A stretch of DNA of 64,000 bases, taken from assembly GCA_009760855.2 (NCBI GenBank), contig WPIO01000083.1:452501-516500 (forward strand), in the 5' to 3' direction. Position 1 is the first letter of the stretch; the number at the start of each line of letters is the position of its first letter. The position numbers and the translations under genes were made by a program. Source of the DNA: Cristatella mucedo. Its lineage: Eukaryota > Bryozoa > Phylactolaemata > Cristatellidae. Below, one piece after another: positions 59,385 through 64,000 of this stretch. The notes under the pieces are model-generated. The model was given only the letters and a program-made list of their open reading frames with translations, was not told the origin of the DNA and made no database searches.

Positions 59385-59480
59385 ATTTGGTAATGCTTTG
59401 CAGCGATTGCCAAAGTGCCTAGAGCGATTCGGATCTCTGGGGGCATATACTATTGTATTATTACTATCATTTTTATTATA
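59385..59480 (+). mobile_element. Variant LINE/SINE tail
   Basis: ACATTTGGTAATGCTTTGCA, then GCCAAAGTGCCTAGAGCGAT, then TCGGATCTCTGGGGGCATAT, ending ATTATTACTATCATTTTTAT. It shares the ACATTTGGTAATGCTTT block with 8275-8380. Confidence 0.6.
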
Positions 59481-61047
59481 TTATCCTATTAAACAGCTCC
59501 ATTTACATAGTGCAGTACCTTAGATACTTTCATTCTAGTTTTTAGTGTTCAGTAAAAATATTTCTAAGTAATATAATCCACAGCCTAAGCTGTGTACTTA
59601 TCTAAACTTAAGTCATTAAATATAGCATAAATCAAAGAACCCCTTCTAAAAATTTTCCCCAGAAATGGATTGCACAACAAGGTTTAACGGTCCTTTATAG
59701 CTATCCGACTCATATGAACCTTATCAAGTGTCAGAAGCTCCTCTTTATTTTGGATCTACATTATTTGTATTATTTAAAGGTTGCTGGTCCACACCTAGGT
59801 ATACAAGAATAAGAAATACTGTTTTCAGGGCCAAGTGGTCACGTCCGTCAATGAAGATAGTGTGGTGAAAAGTAACGGTTGTATGAACATGGTATAACTA
59901 AGCATTAATTTTTACTCACAATGCTGTTTGCTTGGTTTTTATGCATAGAAAGATCTAAATAAATGTTTTAGAACTTTACCAACGAGCGCTAGAGTTTGGA
60001 GCGAATGTCAGAGCGTTAAGGATGACAGGCCTCAAGCGTCACCAACTGCATTTAACCAGGACTCACTAAGATCTCTTGGTCAGTGGAACCTAGTAGTCAG
60101 CGTCGTTGATTCTGGAATCCTCTGGAATCCTCAGCTGTATAAAGATTTTTCCAGATTAAGTGATAGATCTAATGCACTACCAGGAGTCCTCCAGTTCTGC
60201 GCCAGCCACTCGTATGTGGTAGCTTGGAGGTGCTTCCACAATGCCAGCGCGGGCCGCTAGTTCGGGGCAATTTCTGTTAATCCGTGGTAATCCGATAAAA
60301 GATATTGCTTGTCGCGGCGGTCCTTGATCTTCTGAAGCCCAAGAAAGTTTTAAAGGGTTTATATTTGATGTTTCGAAAGTTCAAGGGTCTGTTTTTACTT
60401 TAATGTTGTTCTACAATAATCGGAGTTGGTCTCACAAGATGCGGATATTCCAGGCTGACCCGATGGCTGCCAAGCTCAAGTGGAGCCTGGCGCAGGGAAA
60501 AGCTGCGGGTGCAACTTCAGAGTGAGAACGAAGCGGTTTACTCTGCTGAGAAGGCGCAGTGGACACAAAGATGTTGTGGGTACGAGCTGAGTTGGGAAGG
60601 AATAGAAATACTCTCTCCTGTTAAAGCCTCGTTGGGAATGGTTGTGCGGATAATTTGATAGTGTTTGCCAAATCGTTGGGCGCTTGAGCAGCGGCGAGCG
60701 TGGACATCAGCTCCAATGGACTTCAACAAAGAAATTGTTGATGCGGCGCAGGCGAGCTTATATTTGTAACCACCGAAAATCTTTCAAGCAATTCAAGCTC
60801 CTGCTCGGACGAGCAAAATGAACTGAGTCGGTTTCGTTGATGACCACCCACCTTACAGAAGGGAGATTCGGTTTTGCTGCTTTTAACTGGTGAGACATCC
60901 AGCGTCAGCGCTCTTGAATTCTCAGGTCAATCTGGTTTGGGTCAAAGGAAAGTACACCAAAAATCAATTTAGGTCAAACGTACCTAGAGTCTGACGGAGC
61001 TTAATGTGTGCGACTAAAATGGATGGTCAAGAAAATCTATGACTAGA

Positions 61048-61332
61048 TTATTGCGAGAGCTGATCTCCTCCGATAATCACGCGAGATCGTCGAGGAAGGT
61101 GGTGCTTGATACGGCCGATAACTTTAAGTAGGGCTGCTCGTCTCTTTCTATCACGAACGGGGACACAAATTTCGAGGCATGAGTCAACAGCTTGCTCGGC
61201 TAATGTGCCAGCACTCACGTCGTTCAGAGCTGAACAAGCTGGTGAGTGTGGTGAGCCGCAATGAAACCTTTTAGCATTGCATACAACAAGGACATAGAAA
61301 TTGGTGCTTGAGTGAACCCAGAAACAACGCAA
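61048..61332 (-). mobile_element. Possible LINE endonuclease fragment
   Basis: An open minus-strand frame reads STNFYVLVVCNAKRF, and after about 60 residues PRRSRVIIGGDQLSQ. The spacing and IIGGD motif recall the apurinic endonuclease domain of LINE ORF2 (VxxxYRPP...IIGGDFN). The Asn after GGD is absent and no RT follows. It could be coincidence. Confidence 0.25.
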
Positions 61333-61489
61333 TGTGTTTTCAGAGGATAGCCCTGTGAAAGTGACTGCTGCATCAAATTACTCGATGTTCAGTTTGTATT
61401 GCAGAATATTTGCACGCGATAATCAGCCAACATCGCCAATTCTTGACATTGTGAGCTTTTACGCTTATTACGTATTTCGATTGCCGCCT

Positions 61490-61640
61490 TACTTTGTGCC
61501 AAGGGGTAAGGTGCTCACCTTTCAACCTTCAACATCGTGGGCTCGAGCCTGCGAAACTATGTTAAGTTCATGAATAGGGCTCCTGAGTTATCCGAGGATG
61601 CTATACAAGCGAAGTATTCTAATATGATTATTTAGTTAAG
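61490..61640 (+). mobile_element. Chimeric SINE (tRNA-like head plus LINE tail), decayed
   Basis: CCAAGGGGTAAGGTGCTCAC and GTGGGCTCGAGCCTG (61537-61551) match the head of the 32145 element. Its tail follows as CTGAGTTATCCGAGGATGCT then ATACAAGCG and an ATT-poor end. Confidence 0.5.
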
Positions 61641-62199
61641 TCGCATCTGTACCAGAGAGAGATTGGTCTTCAAAAATAACTCTGTGACCAAGTGAGTGTA
61701 GGCGACGACCTCCTTTTACAACACTGCTGCCATGACCTCGTAGAGATCGTCTGATCATTTCTTGGAATTTCATCTGGATTAAATTTAGCGCTGTTGGAAG
61801 ATGTTGTATAAAGAACGGGCATACGTGCTTACTACATCTGCACACATTGAGGAATTGTACACACATAGATATATGCCTTAATGGATGCGTTTACAAAGTA
61901 AATCATATAGAGATGTATACTGCGAGATACACTCGTATAAATATGCAAAAGTCTAATTGATAGAAACTTATTGGTAGAGAGAAGGAGTTATTTGTATTTT
62001 GCTAGGCATGGTACTAATGAAGTCTAACTTCCTCACTACAGGAAACAAAACTCTTCGTTTCGCTAAACTCCACAAAGCCCAATCAAGGTCTTGGAGCCCC
62101 TGGGTGAGACTGGCCCTCAGTGCATCGCCATTCTGCTAACCTGCCCTCCATTCTCGTTTGGCGAAGCTTTTAAGCGTACCTACAGGTTTAATTAATAAC

Positions 62200-64000
62200 C
62201 GATCTGTCATCACCAGCAGCGCACGTTCTGGGCGTATCCATGCATTTCTAGCCACGTCAGGCGGGCCGCAGAGAGAGCTAGTGTCACAAAGCCGGCTGCG
62301 ATGACGCTGAAAAGTGATGCATTGCGTTCCCACGAGATCTTTACCACAGCGAGTGTTTGACTGCATGGTAGCCTCGGGCGGCGGTATCTATGCAATCTAG
62401 CCAATTGGTGGATGCTCGCTGTAGTCTCTAGCACCAAAGTAGAAAGAAGTTCGTCCCTCATCCAGGCTACAACTCTCGACCGAAAAGGCATTTGCGGTAA
62501 GGATCACTTCGTGAAAGGCGAGCGCCTTTAGCTTTCTGGGCCCGGTTGCGCTTCTCATCTGTGAAAAGCTTCGGGTGGCACTTCCCGCAGACGCTACGAA
62601 TGACAAAGCGCGGCACCTGTTGTTTGCTGAACTGGCATGAGGAATTCTCTCGAGGCCGGTAGGAACGCCATCGCAGGTGGTCACGTCTGCTGCTTCGTGC
62701 CGACGCCGTTGTTAGGCAGTCCTTACTGGATATGCCAGATAGTCCTCTAGCTCGGTTCTTATGGATAGTCATCAGCCAAGCTACTGGTGCTGACGCTGAT
62801 GCGTGAGATACCTGCTTGCTTCAATAAAGCACTTCACTGGCGTCCGCGTCGACGTGTGTTCTGTTGAAGGCAGCTGGGAGCGAGTCAGTCGAGGCTACGT
62901 TAAGACTGTTTAAATTTCTCGTCGGCTTCGTCGGGTGGATTGTCTGCTGCTGCCGGAGCCGCACCAACAAATGACGGCGGCGAACAAGCCTCTCGCAGAT
63001 CGGCGAGTGTCACCTGCTCGGAGATGAGTGCTCGAGTGCTGGGCTTCTGCGAAGAGGCTCGACGCGGGCAGGCAATCGCCGCTGCGGCTGCCGCCACTCG
63101 AGTGCCTCCTAATGGGCAACATCGAAGGGCGTCGGAATGGCCATGATGCGTCGAGCAGTCGCCGTCAGTCTGATAGTTCCGAATACAGCGGTGACGGCTG
63201 CGGGAGCCTAATATGGCACTAAGTGGGACCTAGAGCAACGCCCAGGAACCGGACGAAACGGTGGCATTGGGAAAGAGATCACCCTCAGGCAGCGTGTCTA
63301 TAGGAGCAGGCTATATTCAGGCTGGTTGCTTCCGGACCGCCCAGGGCATGGAGCCTACAGCCGAGACACCCGCAGCTGGTTGGAAGCTCTCTCGCGACAA
63401 ACATGCCGACATTCCAACTGCTTAGTCATCGTGCGCACGGCGAGACAGTCGGTGAGTCGGCGAGAATTAGTGTCTGGCTGTCCAGCGAATAAAAATGGCT
63501 CGCAGCAGCAGATATAGTCGCTGCTGAGAGTGACAACTGTCGATGCACCTCCCCCTGCCGGCGCAGGAATGAAGCCATGCCTGCTCTCTGCAGTCATCGG
63601 TATACTAAAGACCGCCCGATAACTCAGCCGTCATAGTCCTACAAAACCCAAGAAAAACACTCACACTCGCTACCACCACATTTCGTACGCTTCCGTCTTG
63701 ATACTGACAGTTCAACATATTTGCCAGGGCGCGACCTTACAAACACGGCTCAGCTGCGAGCTGAGGCTGATAAACTTCAGCGAGTTAGTTCAACTGATTC
63801 TTCGCACCGTCTCCAGCGTTGCAGCACAATTGGCGACTGCGAGTGGCTTTCTCCAAACCGTGAGAGAGGGCCCGATGCTGATCGGTGGTTAAAGCCGAAG
63901 CGGCTCGCTTCGTCGCTTCACCCTATTGCTGTCCCGCTGCGCACTGGCATATGGCTTCTTAGCCGATATCGCGCTATCTCGCACTGTGCCGGGACCCAAG
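62200..64000. other. GC-rich unassigned region
   Basis: Base composition changes to clearly GC-rich with many CpG. Overlapping open frames are present on both strands (for instance 62467-62772 minus, 62940-63146 plus), with an Ala-rich stretch at 63080-63100. I see no recognisable domain. It could be a promoter/CpG-rich 5' region of a gene beyond the window or an LTR element interior. AATAAA at 62824 is not enough to decide. Confidence 0.4.

Noticed and set aside
58926-59523. Frames of up to 189 codons in three readings
   Set aside because: All run through the CT tract. The unique parts share no domain and the three frames overlap.

Overview
This window is animal (metazoan) nuclear DNA. It has spliceosomal introns with GT-AG borders, tRNA-derived SINEs, many 5'-truncated L2-like non-LTR retrotransposon copies, and abundant microsatellites. 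There are no bacterial-type operons, and almost every open frame longer than 60 codons lies in a retrotransposon, in simple repeat, or in unconstrained DNA. The species cannot be fixed from the sequence. The divergence of the one conserved gene and the L2-type repeats suggest an invertebrate.

The only cellular gene I can support is a La-related protein 1 (LARP1) gene on the minus strand. Its 3' part is resolved exon by exon from about 33.0 kb down to 20.9 kb. Eight exons with compatible splice phases (32979-32727, 30944-30791, 30247-30174, 26932-26853, 26739-26573, 25466-25322, 25058-24949, 21279-21149) plus a probable terminal exon (20994-20908) encode the segment after the La module and the whole C-terminal DM15 cap/TOP-mRNA-binding region. 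Further upstream, 35274-35090 matches the C-terminal part of the La module and 41823-41670 resembles the RGG-rich N-terminal segment. Exons at 32.7-33.0, 35.1-35.3 and 41.7-41.8 kb carry single-base frame shifts, whereas every other supported exon is clean.

Layout: 0-3.4 kb holds a 37-bp minisatellite, a minus-strand L2-like LINE with a solo LINE tail nested in it, a tRNA-SINE and a perfect 34-bp hairpin. 3.4-10.3 kb is mostly unassigned, with a second LINE family, a foldback element and a long CA/CT tract. 10.3-14.2 kb is a cluster of L2-like LINEs, including a head-to-head pair. 14.2-16.1 kb has a possible solo LTR and a CA/TA microsatellite. 16.1-18.6 kb holds LINE ORF2 upstream and downstream segments in opposite orientations. 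18.6-20.9 kb is unassigned with a (GA)n tract. 20.9-about 42 kb is LARP1, with SINEs and LINE fragments in its introns. 42-54 kb is mostly unassigned old DNA. 54.2-55.3 kb is another minus-strand LINE. 55-64 kb is mostly unassigned, turning GC-rich after 62 kb, with a CT tract and a second tRNA/LINE chimeric SINE.

The most interesting biology is the retrotransposon partnership. The 3' end of the L2-like LINE folds into a stem-loop ending in (ATT)n. The same tail occurs alone, and also fused to a tRNA-like head to form a chimeric SINE (two copies). This is the arrangement expected of a SINE that borrows the LINE's reverse transcriptase.
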